From NCBI GenBank assembly GCA_030159075.1, contig BROG01000550.1:335501-399500 (forward strand): a stretch of 64,000 bases of DNA, given 5' to 3'. Under the pieces are notes generated by a model that had not been told where the DNA came from, made no database searches, and was given only the letters and a program-made list of their open reading frames with translations. Position numbers and translations under genes: made by a program. Within the stretch, counting starts at the first letter, position 1; the number at the start of each line of letters is the position of its first letter. Origin of the DNA: Atrina japonica (taxonomy: Eukaryota > Mollusca > Bivalvia > Pterioida > Pinnidae). This document shows, piece after piece, positions 1 to 10,320 of this stretch.

Positions 1-120
1 TGCCCCATTATGGTAAGCATATTTGCAGTTTCTGTCCATGTATGGTAGGCATATTTGTAATTATTGCCCCAGTATGGTAGGCATATTTGTAGTTATTGCC
101 CCAGTATGGTAAGCAGTTTG
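1..120. repeat. Tandem array, about 32-bp unit, cut by window edge
   Basis: Three to four units of a roughly 32-bp repeat built around 'ccccagtatggtaggcat' run from base 1 to about 120. The array probably continues to the left of the window. No coding potential. Confidence 0.75.
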
Positions 121-235
121 CTCATTATCCATCATTATGTCTGGATATACAGATTCATTTTTGATCAGTAATTACACTTATATGCTAAGTAAGTGTATTT
201 AGTGCAAGGCTATACATAGCCAATTATCAATATAA

Positions 236-478
236 GGGGCTGCATTGGCTGAGTGGCAGAGCATCATGCTTTGAATCACAAAGTCCCTCATTGTTAAATC
301 AGTATGGGTATGAACCCCAACAGAAACTTGGCTAATGGTGTGAGAACCTTCATCAGTTTACTTGATGAGGGATTTTGGTCTTTTCTCAGGAACTTTGTAA
401 CCAGGGTTTCTCCTTCACCAATAAAAACTGGTTGTACTGTTTAACTCAAAAATGATTGAGTATGGCATACAAAAAACC
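236..478 (+). repeat. tRNA-derived SINE (family 1), copy 1
   Basis: It starts with a tRNA-like head: box A tggctgagtgg at 246-256 and a degenerate box B near 307-317. The body is shared with the copies at 2183, 16513, 32550, 35491, 49148 and 59019: 'cagtttactt', an aggaactttgtaacc block, 'aaaactgg', and a terminal 'gattgagtatggcat'. Members of such families are transcribed by RNA polymerase III and moved by a LINE partner in trans; none is encoded here. This copy is diverged. Confidence 0.8.
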
Positions 479-1075
479 CCAGTAGAACAAAACTAAAATC
501 ATATATCGCTTTTCAGATCTAAAAACTTTGTGCCCTCTGGTGAACATGCTTTTACTGGGCATTTCCATACATAATTTAGAAAGCATTAGCAGATGAAATT
601 TTCTTTTTAAAAAATGATGGGATATATTTCATGACATTGTATATTTATGGTTTTAATCTCAGTGAAGAAATGAATTACTCCCTCAAAACTACTCGTGTCA
701 ATTTCTTTGAAGTACATTTCAAGGTAATGTTTTTATCAAAGATCATAAACAGAATTAAGTTGAGTAAGAAATGATATTAGATTATGATTAACTTTCGAAC
801 AAAAATATTGATTGCCAATTTCCAGTTAAATCACTCACTGCTATATGCAAATATTATTTTACTGTGCCCAAAATGTTATTTTATAATGTCCGCTCTAACA
901 CCAAATTTTCAGAATGTCCTGATTTGCAGTAAAATGGCATTATCTAAAACTTTCAGCTCAGGTTTAGGCTTTTAACATTATTTGCTGTAATATTTCTGAA
1001 AATTTATTTTATCATTCCTTGTATGACATTACTACATTAATTGGTGAAATATTTAACAGTGCTTACATTTTATAG

Positions 1076-1140
1076 GGTACCTGTTGTAACCTTGTTGGCA
1101 CACATAGCCGAGTTCCTCATTTTTGACTTTGACAGTCCAG
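1076..1140 (+). CDS. Exon of an unidentified membrane-protein gene (first exon visible)
   Basis: An acceptor 'tatag' ends at 1075 and a consensus donor gtaagt starts at 1141. One frame is open, giving VPVVTLLAHIAEFLIFDF then DSP, a hydrophobic stretch that could be a membrane segment. The exon begins with the last base of a codon and ends with the first base of one, which matches the phase of the exon at 2809 (the split codon reads Asp). The preceding exon and the start codon are not in the window as far as I can tell. I do not recognise the family. Confidence 0.65.
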
Positions 1141-1244
1141 GTAAGTAACCTCCAGAAATTTATTTTCTTAAACAGGAATAACATTTTAGTCCCACACTGT
1201 TTTTTGAGGGGTGGGGGGGACTATAATTTTGTATTGTGTCCTCT

Positions 1245-1800
1245 GTCTGTCAGTCCTTTTGCCTTGTCCTACCCATATCTTCTTCATTTCTTAAATTAGA
1301 CACCACATGTTTGCTACAAGTATACATCTTAAGAAGACAAAGCATTTCTTACAAAAATTATGCTCCTTCCACCCTTATTTTAAGAGTTATTCCCCTCTGT
1401 TTATATTATTTGTCTGGGCCATATCTTAATTGTTTCTTAACCTAGCCTCCCCATATTTGATACAAGTATACATCTTAAGGAGATGGAGTGTTGCATACAA
1501 AAATTGTGCAAATCACAAAACTTACTAGTATTTTTTAGTTCCCCATTGTTTATTTTATTTATCTGGGCCACTGATAAGTCATATCTTTACCTAGGCTCCA
1601 CATATTTCTTAAAGATATACATCCTATAAAAGAAGATAGAATGTCTCATACAAAAATTATGCTCCTACAACCCTTTTTTAAGAGTTATTCCCCTTTGTTG
1701 GTTTCATTTGTCTGAGCATTATCTGTTTCATGTTTTCACCTAGGCATACTGTATTAATTTCAGATACATATCTTATGTAGATGGTTGTTTTTGTCAATTT
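1245..1800. repeat. Diverged tandem repeat, about 150-165-bp unit, about 3.5 copies
   Basis: Successive copies share 'caagtatacatcttaa', 'catacaaaaatt', 'agagttattcccc', 'tttgtctgggcca' and a closing 'cacctaggc' block. Copies start near 1290, 1450, 1600 and 1742, the last partial. It lies in the intron after the exon ending at 1140. Copies differ by many substitutions, so the array is old. No coding potential. Confidence 0.7.
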
Positions 1801-2182
1801 GTAAATCTTGGCAATATGCCCCAGGTAGGAGACCATTGATTCTTCAGACTAGCCTTCTTTTGTTTGTTCTTTAAGTTAATCTAATTAAATGGAGAAGAAA
1901 TATTCCGTGGCAATTCAGATTTTTTGCTTACATTTGTGTGCAAAATGTAAATCATAATTTAGACTAATTATGGAGTCCATACTGTGTTTTGGTTCATGGA
2001 ATTTTGATTTTTTCAAAATTTTGTTGAATTATCAGTATTACGTGAAAGTACATTAGCAGTACAATTGGTTATTTGTAATGAATGATGACACTCAGGAGTA
2101 ATATTTGAGCACAATGGCAATCATAAAATTGTGTGTCCATTCTGCAAAGTGCTTCGTGTACTTACTTCTCACCAATGCATTT

Positions 2183-2438
2183 GGGGCCTCTGTAGCCAAT
2201 TGGTTAGAGCATCATGTTGTAAACCACGAAGTCTCTTACCTGTAGTCAGCACAGATTTGTGCCCTGCTTTAACCTAAGCTGATTTTGTGAGAAAGTTTAC
2301 CAGTTTACTTACAGAGGGCAGGTGGTATCTTCCTGGGTACATTGTTACTACGTTCACCATTTAAAACTGGCCACTACTGTATAACTGAAAAATAATTAAG
2401 GGTGGCATAAAACACTTCACATAAACAAACAACACAAC
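2183..2438 (+). repeat. tRNA-derived SINE (family 1), copy 2
   Basis: tRNA-like head with 'ttggttagagcatca', then the family body (gtttaccagtttactt, ttcctgggtacattgt, aaaactgg, a terminal ggtggcataaaaca) and an A/C-rich tail. It is inserted in the first visible intron of the membrane-protein gene, in the same orientation as that gene. Confidence 0.82.
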
Positions 2439-2602
2439 CTGTGTTTAGTCCTCAGACTGGGCTAGGAAGTATGTCAGATGGATTAATGGCTACTAGCCCA
2501 CACATGTGGGATTTCTTTCCACAGTAAACACTCCCTTTGATCATCACCATTGCCTTCAAGAAACATTTATCTTTAAGTCACTAACTTATTTGTTGATTGT
2601 TG

Positions 2603-2693
2603 TTAACTCATTCACCCCTAAAGACACATTTGGGTTTGTCCAAATCATTGATTTACAGAAGAGTCCATTGTTTTTCAGGGTTTGATGAGTTAA
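2603..2693. mobile_element. Miniature inverted-repeat element, about 90 bp (copy A)
   Basis: Terminal inverted repeats: ttaactcattcacccct at the left and agggtttgatgagttaa at the right. The same element occurs in reverse orientation at 41117-41210, sharing an internal 'tctgtaaatcaat' / 'attgatttacaga' block. No coding capacity. It resembles a non-autonomous DNA transposon; the superfamily is not determined. Confidence 0.7.
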
Positions 2694-2808
2694 ATGAATA
2701 AAACCTCCTACCACACTTTACTAGTAAGATAGTCTTCAGTTACTAGTTTTTGCACATACTCAGTGTAATTGACTGATTTTCTTTTCTGTATTTTTTTTGG
2801 ACACACAG

Positions 2809-2943
2809 ATGATAGCAACAGGATATCAATACTGATGGAAGCTGTCATATGGAGGATTCTGATTCAGGGTTTACTGCAACCCATTGCTGCCATGTTTACA
2901 GGGTGTATCATATGCCCACTTTTTGCACTGGGATTTTCAGTCT
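2809..2943 (+). CDS. Exon of the membrane-protein gene with a long hydrophobic segment
   Basis: Acceptor 'acacacag' ends at 2808 after a T-rich tract; donor gtaagt starts at 2944. In the frame set by the previous exon it reads DDSNRISILMEAVIWRIL, continues IQGLLQPIAAMFTG, and ends CIICPLFALGFSV. The long hydrophobic run with small residues and an internal proline suggests one or two membrane segments. Phase in is +1 (after a single g) and phase out leaves one base, which joins the exon at 3760 to make Phe. The 135-nt length keeps the frame. The open frame extends through the acceptor by chance. Family not recognised. Confidence 0.75.
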
Positions 2944-3048
2944 GTAAGTATTGGACAGATGAGATGAGATTGATAATGTTTCAGATTAATAGCATGGTTA
3001 TATATGTATATTTGTGATAAGAATTAAGTATGTTTGACAAGCTCCTTC

Positions 3049-3136
3049 AGTAGATATAATATCTGCACAGAGTAGATATAGTATCTGCACAGAGTAGATA
3101 TAGTATCTGCACAGAGTAGATATAGTATCTGCACAG
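3049..3136. repeat. 22-bp tandem repeat, exactly four units
   Basis: The unit agtagatatagtatctgcac plus 'ag' repeats four times with a single variant base in the first unit. It lies in the intron between the exons at 2809 and 3760. The near-identity of the units indicates recent expansion. Confidence 0.9.
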
Positions 3137-3524
3137 GAGATACAAATACCAATCCTAGTCTTTCTGTTCATTTTTTAAGCCCTGAGCTTTCTCAACACCA
3201 ATTGGCTGGATCCTATTTAAGTGTTATGGTAGTGATAATGGACAAGCTTAGATATGTCTTTTGGACAATTTTTCTCCAGTTGCCAACCCCTCATTGGTCA
3301 AATCCTGCTCTTTTCTGGAAAACTGTCAATCTGGGACTGATGAAATATTATAGGAATAATTCTATCATCAACTGGGGAGCTCTGTAATGGTTCCCATTAC
3401 AAACAGATACGACCTGTTGTATAACCGGATATATACAAATGTACATGTTAAAACAGGTGTCAGCAATTGCATATTTAGCAGATCTCTAAAGCTGTCACAA
3501 ATTATTATGTGTATAGCCTACATG

Positions 3525-3645
3525 CACATTTTTTTTCCCATTTAATTTTAGCCGTCTTTGTCCTTAGATGAGAGGGTGAATTTAAGATGGAAGTGAAATT
3601 TTCCATCTAAATTATTGAAGCAGGTACATATGTATGCGGTGATTT
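3525..3645. repeat. Dispersed repeat fragment ('agatgagagggtgaattta' type)
   Basis: The block 'ttaatttta ... gtccttagatgagagggtgaatttaa' recurs at 6530-6640 and, in related or inverted form, at 4670-4770 and 27590-27740. This identifies a low-copy dispersed family in the window. No coding capacity; class not determined. Confidence 0.5.
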
Positions 3646-3759
3646 AGCATGAAGTTAAGACTGGTGAATGTCTTCTGTCTTAAAATAGCAAAAAACTGCA
3701 GATATACAGTGGTATTTCACAAATACAAAATAATCTTTGTCTCTTTCTTTCTTTTCAAG

Positions 3760-3908
3760 TTGGACTTGCACGTCGTACAGGTAGAGGCATCTGGGACACT
3801 ATGATGTTTTACCTGCTGATTAAAAGTAGAGGACGTATACCTGTTAATGACGGATTTGTTGCTCGGCGTGTGGCAGGACCCGGACTGGCAGCTGATTACT
3901 TTTACCAG
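3760..3908 (+). CDS. Exon of the membrane-protein gene with an Arg-rich loop
   Basis: Acceptor 'tttctttcttttcaag' ends at 3759 and has a strong pyrimidine tract; donor gtgaga starts at 3909. The translation, joined to the previous exon through a split Phe codon, is FGLARRTGRGIWDTMMFYLL, then IKSRGRIPVNDGFVARRV, then AGPGLAADYFYQ. The Arg and Gly content, conserved-looking aromatics and strict splice-site fit support real coding sequence. Basic residues flanking MMFYLL suggest a loop beside a short hydrophobic patch. The exon ends in phase 0, which matches the start at 7724. I cannot name the family. Confidence 0.85.
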
Positions 3909-4119
3909 GTGAGAGTTCTGTTTATCTAAACACATTACTGTAATCAAAGAATCTGATCTGGTCACTTTTTAATAGAAAAACATTGTATACGTTAGATGTT
4001 ATTTTGGCGTTTCTACTTGATTAAGATTTCAAAATTACATTTAACAGGCCAAGATGGCATGTTATTGGTTATTTGCCCACTGCTTCCAGTATACTGAAAC
4101 AAACATCAGCCATGTATGT

Positions 4120-4800
4120 GAAGAATACATTTCGATTTTAAAAATTCTTGTGTAAGGGACATGGGCACTTATTGCAGTGTTCAAGCCAGCCAAGAGGGGC
4201 CATTGGGTAAATGGCCCTTCAAAATGATAAATGTCCCCATTATTCATAGACCACTGGGACAGCTTGGCGCAGTGATGGCAGTGTCCAGAATGACATACTA
4301 GTATATTATAACATTCATGGCATTGAACAAGTATTGGTTATCTTTCTTTGGAATCAGTGATTATTATATCCTCCTACATGTACTGGTGATATACATTTGT
4401 ACCAGTACCTAACATGTATTAACTGTTTGTTAACTGCTACTTTTGTTATCTACATATGGTTTTTGTTATTATTGTTATGTCCCTATGGTTATGAAAATGA
4501 CCCCATAAAAATATTATCAAGGGGACATAATGACCCCAGATCAATCAATCCTGGTTGGATCACTGTTATTGGGTTGAATATGGTATGTCCATGCTTGGTT
4601 GATTTTAAAAATTGGTGTCTAAGGGACATGGGCACTTATTGGGTCGAATACGGTATGCCTATGCTTCAAGTATTTAGCTTGAAATTTTCGCTTTCATTTT
4701 AAATTTACCCTCTCATCTAAAGTTGAAAATGGCAAAAATTAAATAGGAGTGAAAATTTACTGGTAAGCAGTAATATAAAACCTAGCTATCCTTGAAACAG
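4120..4800. repeat. Intronic cluster of MITE fragments
   Basis: Three partial copies of the 'gacatgggcacttattgggt' terminal motif lie here, at about 4154, 4566 and 4622; the last two end in gaatatggtatg and gaatacggtatg. They match the ends of the complete element at 38262-38570. A fragment of the 'taccctctcatct' family follows at 4700-4770. The run of open frame across 4397-4702 is within this repeat cluster and is not a gene. Confidence 0.6.
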
Positions 4801-5110
4801 GACAAAATCTTACATGTTTCTTTCATTTCTTCTTTCATCATGTGATTTTATTTATCCATTTTCACAAGTGTCCATGTCTTCTTTATTACAAAAATTCCAA
4901 TACATCAACATGATCAAGATAAATAAATTGTCAGTAAAATTTGTAAAATAGAATTAAAGTTTAGTGGAATCAGATTTAGTTTGCTTGCGGAAACAGCTTA
5001 TGTTTATCAATTTTACACAAAAATCACCAATTAAGAGTTTGTCAGTATAAGATACATAAAATGTTGTGCTGGTTATCTGCTCATCATCTGGCTTTTTTTC
5101 TAATTATTCT

Positions 5111-5257
5111 GGAGCCTGTTCTACGAAATGTCCGAAGTCCTAAATCTTAAGTCTTAATCCTAATTGTCATGGCACTGACCAATCAGCAATGCATTGCCAT
5201 GGTAGTTAGCACTAAAAGTTAGGATTTAGGACTTACGGCCTTTCATAATATAGGCCC
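5111..5257. mobile_element. Foldback MITE, about 147 bp
   Basis: The left arm (ggagcctgttctacgaaatg then tccgaagtcctaaatctta) is the imperfect reverse complement of the right arm, which contains ttaggatttaggactt and ends tataggcccc. The interior contains a second dyad, catggca with tgccatg. There is no open reading frame. It sits in the third visible intron of the membrane-protein gene. Confidence 0.8.
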
Positions 5258-6529
5258 CTGGTTTCTACTCTTTCGGTGTAATATCTACATTGAAATCTTG
5301 TTGCCCACTTCCAACTTTTACCTGTCACGGGCAATTGATAGATCAAGCCCTGTCATTAGAGATTTGATAAAAACACTGATCTTCTTAAAGTGTCAGATAA
5401 ATTCTTTAGCAATAAATTAAAGAATAATACCTGACTATATTTATAAAAGTGAAAATCTTAAACTTCTGACATTAAACAAGATATGTAAATGTCCTGTTTG
5501 AATGGCTCGTGGATAGTTCTTAAATAGATAATACATGTATAATTTTACATCTGCTCATTGGAGTACTTCAAATGGTGTACTTATTGCAGGAGCATTATTG
5601 TCATGTAGATTCTGTGTCAAAATTTGAATATGACACTCACCTAATCTATTATCTAATGATGAATTTGAATTTGTATAACAAGCTTAGTTTATGGAATTAA
5701 TACTTGTAGATATTTCAGTTTTTAAAAGGAACACAATGAAAATTTAACAGTTTTTTGCCACACCCGTATTATCTTCCTCTCACATAATGAATTAGTTAAA
5801 TACACTTTCTGGATGATTTAAGTATTTGTATGGAATGAGTTGTTGAAATTTGATCTGTATTATTCAAAACATACCGTTATACATTGACATCTGATACATG
5901 TACAATAAATATTTTAACAACTGAATTTATGAACCATTAAAAACATTTAAATTACAAAACTTACGATACTTTAAACTTATATAATTACAAAACTAATGAA
6001 ACTATTGGTTTAGTGTGTGTTTTACCTATCATAACGCTTAAATAATTTACCTTTAAAACGTCAATACTAAGATGTTTTAATGATGTTATAGGCTTTATAT
6101 CATAGCAACTGTAACAGTCCTAGTTAATCTTTTAGAAATATTGCATTTAAAGTAGTTGATTGTGAGTCCATGTATATTTACTTGTTCTTGGATATTCAAT
6201 AGGATTTTTTTTTTTGAGATTTGGTTTTTATTTCAAACTTCTTTAAACACACACATATAGTATGAGAAGGAAGCTACTTTTGTATGCTAAAATGATAAAA
6301 AAAATCAAACATGTCCTGACAGGAAACAATTCCTGGCAATTAAAGTAGCATTAGTTTTTAACACTGTAGCCTCATTGCTGTTTTCTGATTTCATGAAATG
6401 AACAAAAATATTTGGGGTATGTTTTAAAAATCGGAGTGAATTAAAGGGAAACTAATTTGCTTTAATCAAACATGTGAGTAAGCAATACCCATTCTTGTCT
6501 ATCCTATTACTTCCGTTTCCCTATACATT

Positions 6530-6860
6530 ACATTTTTTTCCCTGTTTAATTTTTAAAATTTTGTCCTTAGATAAGAGGGTGAACTTAAAATGAAGGCAAC
6601 CATTTCAATCTGAATGATTAAAGTCAGGAATTTTGAAATCTATCAAAGGTGATCAAAATAAGCCCCCATTTCGTATGCAAAAAATGGCATTTTCCCCCAA
6701 TTTGCAGTCAAAATTTCCCAATTGAAGTCAAATGACAATGAATTTGATGAGATTTTTGAATTTTCAAACAGTTTAGTGTATTTCAGGTCTTCCCAATATT
6801 AATAAAATGTTGCTAAAATTCCCATTTCAAAAGACCAAGACCCTGTTCCAAAAAGAATGT
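6530..6860. repeat. Dispersed repeat fragments in the last intron
   Basis: 6530-6640 repeats the 'gtccttagataagagggtgaa' block seen at 3560. From 6655 to 6850, reading on the minus strand, the sequence carries 'tgggaaattttgac' and 'gggggaaaatgccatt', which resemble the plus-strand stretch at 41380-41440. These are fragments of dispersed elements of unknown class. Confidence 0.45.
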
Positions 6861-7723
6861 GGAATTTCCCAGGAAGTATGCACATGCATGTCATCCATTT
6901 GTCTATAGAAAATCAAATTTTAGGTCTGTTTTCCAATTTTTCAGATATTGTGTACAGTTCACCACTGATATACTGCCACCGTTTGTTTTCCTTAATTTTG
7001 TTGGTATAAAAGGTTTGGCAATATATGGAGGTTTACAATTTTCATGTCTTTAATCCCTGCTGTATATCTTATCCTGTTTAGAACGCACTACCATCAATTT
7101 GGATATATTGTCTATTGTTTAAATTTGGATAATTTGGCCCCCTATTCAAATATGTATATGTTCTATAGCCAGAAAATCTAGATCTGTTTCTAACATTAAC
7201 CATAAAACATTTCTAATGTTAACTTTCATCGGTTTTGTTTTAAAATAAGTCTTTGACAGTCTGGTAATACAAATGCCTACATAACGTCTACTGATAATTC
7301 TTTCTTGATATGTGATAATTGCTGTGTAAACACACGATGTGTCAATTTTTTCCATCTCTCATGTAAGCTAGTTTTGAAAATTGTGACATTCGTAGCTGGT
7401 ACCCGACTTAGGCTCGTCTCCGTCCCCGAGGGGTTCAACATGTATGAATGACCAATTGTACCAGACAATCAGTGACGGATGGCAGTATGCGGATTTTGCC
7501 ATTCTAACAGGGGAATTATATAGAAGAAAAATTGTACTTCAAGAAATAATGGCATTATGTGGGCTTGGCATTATGTTAGGGGAGATATATTGGAGGAGAA
7601 TCGCATATGCAAATTTAGAAGGCATGGCCAAATCTGAATATTGGTAAGAAGAGTCAAATATGACATCACTATTGGCAGGGTTGTTCATTCAATTTGTTTT
7701 CATGTTAACATTTCTTACTGCAG

Positions 7724-7840
7724 ATAAATCCAGAGCAGGCTTTAGCTGCATTAGAATCCAAAATGGAATTGGATGAATTAGAAGCTTGGAGAAATCGGTT
7801 GGTCAAGCAAATTGAAGAACCAAAGGAGAAGTATCAGTGA
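7724..7840 (+). CDS. Last visible exon of the membrane-protein gene (C-terminus)
   Basis: Acceptor 'tttcttactgcag' ends at 7723. The in-phase translation is INPEQALAALESKMELDELE, then AWRNRLVKQIEEPKEKYQ, then TGA at 7838-7840. It is rich in Glu, Leu and Lys and looks like an amphipathic helix or short coiled coil, a plausible cytosolic tail. Together the four exons give about 154 residues. A good donor-like site (gtgagt) overlaps the stop at 7837-7842, so the exon could instead end at 7836 and splice onward. An AATAAA about 100 nt downstream favours termination here. Confidence 0.78.
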   Translation: MNPEQALAALESKMELDELEAWRNRLVKQIEEPKEKYQ

Positions 7841-7941
7841 GTACACCCACTTTACTTGATTAAAAGTTTGGATTTCCCAGTCGAGTAACCTCTCAAACTC
7901 ACCTCGAAATGTTATTCTGTAATATCGCATTGAAAACGATG

Positions 7942-7947
7942 AATAAA
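7942..7947 (+). terminator. Candidate polyadenylation signal for the membrane-protein gene
   Basis: AATAAA lies about 100 nt after the TGA at 7838. The motif is common by chance in AT-rich DNA, so the assignment rests only on position. Confidence 0.4.
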
Positions 7948-8634
7948 CATAATAGTATGACCCTGGACATTGTTCATACTAATGCATATATGTAGACCTG
8001 GACTTGTTTGACCTATATTATTTAGGTGAAATTATGATGAAATCAATTTTTAAACAAGTGTTAACTATTTTTAGAGATATATTTAGGTCAAATTCAATAC
8101 AGTGATTATATTTTATGATGAAAATAACCAAAAGCCGGATATTCCAGAAAATCAATGTAGTGTTATCCTGTGATTTTTTAATAGTACACAAGCAAAATTT
8201 TCATACTTTGCTTGTGGCCTGAAAACGAGATGACATAATATTCTTGTATTAGAATTAACTCCCTTTTATATGATGTGAAGCCTTGTTTAAACTCACTCCC
8301 AGTGGTAAGCATTTCATATCTAGAAAATTATAGTTTTAGAAATTTTTAGTTATTTGGATTTGTTTTGTTAACACATGTTTAAAAAAAGCAACAATAATTC
8401 TACCATCCTTTCAGTATGAAAGTGAAAAAAAAATGCTTTTGATCATCTCTAAGTTTTACCTGTGATAAAGAAAACTGTATTACAAGATTAAAGGTGAGCT
8501 TGAGAGTTATTCTCAAATTGGTGGTCCCAAGACTTATATTTGAAGGTCATTAACACATTTTACACTCATCAAAACTCAATCTGAATCCATCTTAGCTGAA
8601 GTAACAGTCTGTCTTTTTTCCAAATAAGGTAATT

Positions 8635-8960
8635 GACACTGAAAAATACAAAAAATGAAGACACTTCAAATGGTATTAAAAGTACAGAGATTGAAAATTG
8701 TATTAAAATACAGAAATGAAACTTAAAATGGTATTAAAAATACAGAAAATGAAATTGAAAATAGTATTAAAAATACAGAAATGAAACTTAAAATGGTATT
8801 AAAAGAACAGAAAATGAAATTGAAAATGGTATTAAAAATACATAAATGAAACTTAAAATGGTATTAAAATACATAAATGAAACTTAAAATGGTATTAAAA
8901 ATACAGAAAATGAAATTGAAAATGGTATTAAAAATATGGAAAATGAAACTGAAATGCAGA
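8635..8960. repeat. 32/33-bp minisatellite with dimeric structure
   Basis: Ten or so units of 'aatggtattaaaaatacaga' alternate between an 'aatgaaacttaaa' and an 'aaatgaaattgaa' linker, so the larger period is about 65 bp. The array decays into related purine-rich sequence up to about 9130. The minus-strand open frame across its end is a by-product of the repeat. Confidence 0.85.
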
Positions 8961-9300
8961 TAAGGTGGCACTAAAAATAGTAAACATGACATTGATGAAG
9001 AAGGGAATATAAGCTTAAATATAAAGAAAATGACAGAGAACAAAACTTGAAAATTAAACTGAATAATAGAGAAAATGTCATTGAAACTAGAGAAGTTGAC
9101 ATTGAAAAGTAAAGAAAACAGCATTGGAAAATACGGTCATATAAACTAAAATATACTGTAGAGAAAATGACGTGGAATAATTTCTCTTTAGATGTTTTAA
9201 TGGGTTCATTTTTCAGGCTTCAGTGTTCAAGTTGATTTGTTATATATGATATGTTTTGTAATGTCTTTAAAACATTTGTATGATATAAGTTATATCAATA

Positions 9301-9478
9301 CAGTGGAACCTGTCTCAAGAGTCCATCACATCTGCCACAGAAATGTGGTATCTCAAGACGTTTAGTCTTTTAAAAGAGGTTTTGTATAAATAATTATTTA
9401 ACTGATTGGTTCTCAGAATGTGGTCTCTAAAGACAGGTATTCTCTCAGGACAGTGGTCTCTCAAAACAAGTTTCACTG
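9301..9478. mobile_element. CAGTG-type MITE, 178 bp, TA-flanked (copy 1)
   Basis: It begins cagtggaacctgtctcaaga and ends tctcaaaacaagtttcactg, which are imperfect inverted repeats. TA is present immediately on each side (9299-9300, 9479-9480). TA target duplication and this terminus are typical of Tc1/mariner/pogo-type non-autonomous elements. Related copies lie at 42011, 43266, 47269, 48491 and, split, at 28310. No transposase is encoded. Confidence 0.85.
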
Positions 9479-9604
9479 TATCGATACATATTTTTGAACC
9501 AGCAGAGAAAGAACTTTCATCAATATATGATGGAGATTTACACAAGTTTACACCACTACTGTAGTTACATCTGAGAGTTAATGTTTGTAGTACATAAAAG
9601 TGTA

Positions 9605-9806
9605 TATTGTATTCGACCCAATACAAAAATAGGGAAAAAGGGATGGGCACTTATTGGGACTAATCTATAGTCAAATTGACATGAAGCAGTTAATGTTTTT
9701 ATAAGGTATGTAGTTAATACAATGGACGCCTAATGACATTCTTGTGTTGCATGGGTCTAGCGGCGCTTATAGGGACATGGGCACTAAATGTGTCGAATAT
9801 GGTATA
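9605..9806. mobile_element. MITE with 'attcgaccc' terminal repeats, about 200 bp
   Basis: The left end tattgtattcgacccaata and the right end containing gtgtcgaatatggtata are inverted repeats. The internal 'gatgggcacttattgggac', 'agtcaaattgacat' and 'cagttaat' blocks match the longer copy at 38262-38570. No coding capacity. Confidence 0.75.
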
Positions 9807-10276
9807 TACCTATACGCATAGATGTACATATACCAGTACATGTACATTTAAAGTTAATATGTTTTACCATTAAATACCTATGTGAACACCTTTGTAACAG
9901 TATTTATCTGTACATAAACAGAAATCTCTGAGGATTAACTGCTGTGACCATGCATTTCCGAACTTGTGTGTGTCTTTCTATTAATATTTTTGTACACATG
10001 GGAGCAACAATTATATTTGATGATTTTTCTAGACTTTGTAAAATGTATAATAAATGATGTAAGATAAAGTGTCTACGATCATGTAAGTAACATGATTTGT
10101 GTTTGAATAAACTCTTCTGTGTCTGTATACATGGATTAAAGGATTAGGATATTGTAAATGGATTAAGCTTAAAGTATAAATGTGTTTGTTCTCTGTCAAG
10201 TTGTCAAAGATTTTGACTTCTGTTCTTCTTGATGCAGCTATTTCATTAGTTTTCAGGGAACAGTAAAAATATTGTC

Positions 10277-10320
10277 CGTCAGGGAAGTCATAGGAAAACT
10301 GTTACCCGAGGCCGCCATGA
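10277..10320. repeat. Dispersed repeat pair, member 1
   Basis: 'gtcagggaagt' followed by 'aggaaaactgttacccgagg' closely matches 'atcagggaagt ... cgaaaactgttacttgagg' at 11814-11857. This indicates fragments of one dispersed family. Element class unknown. Confidence 0.5.

Noticed and set aside
4397..4702. 101-codon frame in the last intron of gene 1
   Set aside because: It overlaps repeated MITE-end fragments and is not in phase with the gene.
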